Shown here one piece after another: positions 63,642 through 64,000 of a DNA stretch of 64,000 nt. Both the position numbers and the translations under genes were made by a program. The notes under the pieces were generated by a model. That model ran no database searches. It worked only from the letters and a program-made list of their open reading frames with translations, and was not told the origin of the DNA. The DNA is taken from positions 1-64,000 of the forward strand of contig NZ_BBJH01000019.1 of assembly GCF_000739775.1 (NCBI RefSeq), read 5' to 3'. Every line of letters starts with the position of its first letter. Position 1 is the first letter of the stretch. Source of the DNA: Paraburkholderia heleia NBRC 101817 (GTDB lineage: Bacteria > Pseudomonadota > Gammaproteobacteria > Burkholderiales > Burkholderiaceae).

Positions 63642-64000
63642 ATGGCCAAAGAAGCGCTCGGCAACGGGGGCGCGCTGCGCATCGCCATCATCGGCAGCGG
63701 CTTTTCCGGCATCGGCATGGCGATCCGGCTGCGTCGCATGGGCGTGGAATCGTTCACGATCTATGAGGCAGCCGAAGGCCTCGGCGGCACCTGGCGCGAC
63801 AACGCCTATCCGGGCGCCGCCTGCGATATTCCTTCGCACCTCTACTCGTTTTCGTTCGAGCTGAATCCGGCGTGGACGCGCACCTTCGCGCCGCAGCGCG
63901 AAATTCTCGACTACCTGCGCCATTGCGCGCACAAGTACGATGTCGAGCGCTTCATCGAATACCGTTCGCGCGTAGGCGCGGCGCGCTTCCTGGAAGCTCG
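63642..64000 (+). CDS. Flavin-containing/Baeyer-Villiger-type monooxygenase (5' part)
   Basis: The frame starts at ATG 63642 and is open to the window end, about 119 residues. The FAD-binding motif is IAIIGSGFSGIGMAIRLRRM, followed by LGGTWRDNAYPGAACDIPSH and YSFSFELNPAWTRTF, the conserved N-terminal blocks of the BVMO/FMO family. It oxidises ketones or similar in NADPH-dependent reactions. The 3' part, including the FXGXXXHXXXW fingerprint, lies beyond the window. Ribosome site not obvious. Confidence 0.85.
   Translation, partial: MAKEALGNGGALRIAIIGSGFSGIGMAIRLRRMGVESFTIYEAAEGLGGTWRDNAYPGAACDIPSHLYSFSFELNPAWTRTFAPQREILDYLRHCAHKYDVERFIEYRSRVGAARFLEA

Overview
The window is GC-rich, gene-dense chromosomal DNA of a Burkholderiales bacterium, most like Paraburkholderia or Caballeronia. 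This rests on recognisable families (a 2-ketogluconate kgu/ptxS operon, DUF3022, PGDYG and DUF2795 proteins, an RND efflux set with a NodT-type outer-membrane factor) and on the strong G/C bias of codon third positions. It is an inference from family content; there is no rRNA, and I found no tRNA, insertion sequence, prophage or CRISPR array.

Layout. 0.2-4.9 kb: a small frameshifted remnant, then a three-gene catabolic operon (MFS transporter, class III CoA-transferase, citrate-synthase-fold citryl-CoA-lyase-like enzyme) facing an IclR regulator. 5.0-12.1 kb: a beta-glucoside operon on the minus strand (GH1 glucosidase, sugar-binding protein, two permeases, ATPase, LacI repressor) with a perfect LacI-type operator at its head. 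12.2-13.8 kb: a SulP anion transporter. 14.0-19.1 kb: the stress/starvation trio prkA, yeaH (DUF444) and spoVR. 19.9-22.8 kb: a 2-keto-4-pentenoate hydratase-like enzyme and a chemoreceptor. 23.0-29.3 kb: a complete ribose system (rbsB, rbsA, rbsC, rbsR, rbsK) preceded by two RbsR-like operators.

29.4-36.4 kb: a mixed region with CorA, a PEGA-like lipoprotein, a stand-alone CydX-like small protein coupled to a P-loop kinase, a saccharopine-dehydrogenase-like enzyme with an Lrp-type regulator and two tandem palindromes, a Spy-like protein, and PGDYG, DUF3022 and YhfC proteins. 36.5-41.9 kb: the kguE-kguK-kguT-kguD-ptxS operon with a perfect PtxS-type operator. 42.0-49.5 kb: a LysR/YeiH pair, a glutathione transferase, a ClC channel with CBS domains, a C45 Ntn-type hydrolase and two small proteins. 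49.5-56.3 kb: a TetR repressor divergent from an MFP-RND-OMF efflux operon, with a perfect palindrome between them. 56.4-64 kb: a DsbA-fold isomerase, a DnaA-box-like cluster, penicillin-binding protein 1A, a ribbon-helix-helix-like protein, a PspA/TPR envelope pair and the start of a Baeyer-Villiger-type monooxygenase cut by the window end.

The main theme is carbon-source scavenging: organic acids, beta-glucosides, ribose and 2-ketogluconate, each in its own operon with a dedicated regulator. For several of these the operator can be read directly as a perfect or near-perfect palindrome. The remainder is envelope maintenance and stress functions. The least explained items are the CoA-transferase/lyase operon, the orphan CydX-kinase pair, the DnaA-box cluster at 57.2 kb and the PspA/TPR pair.
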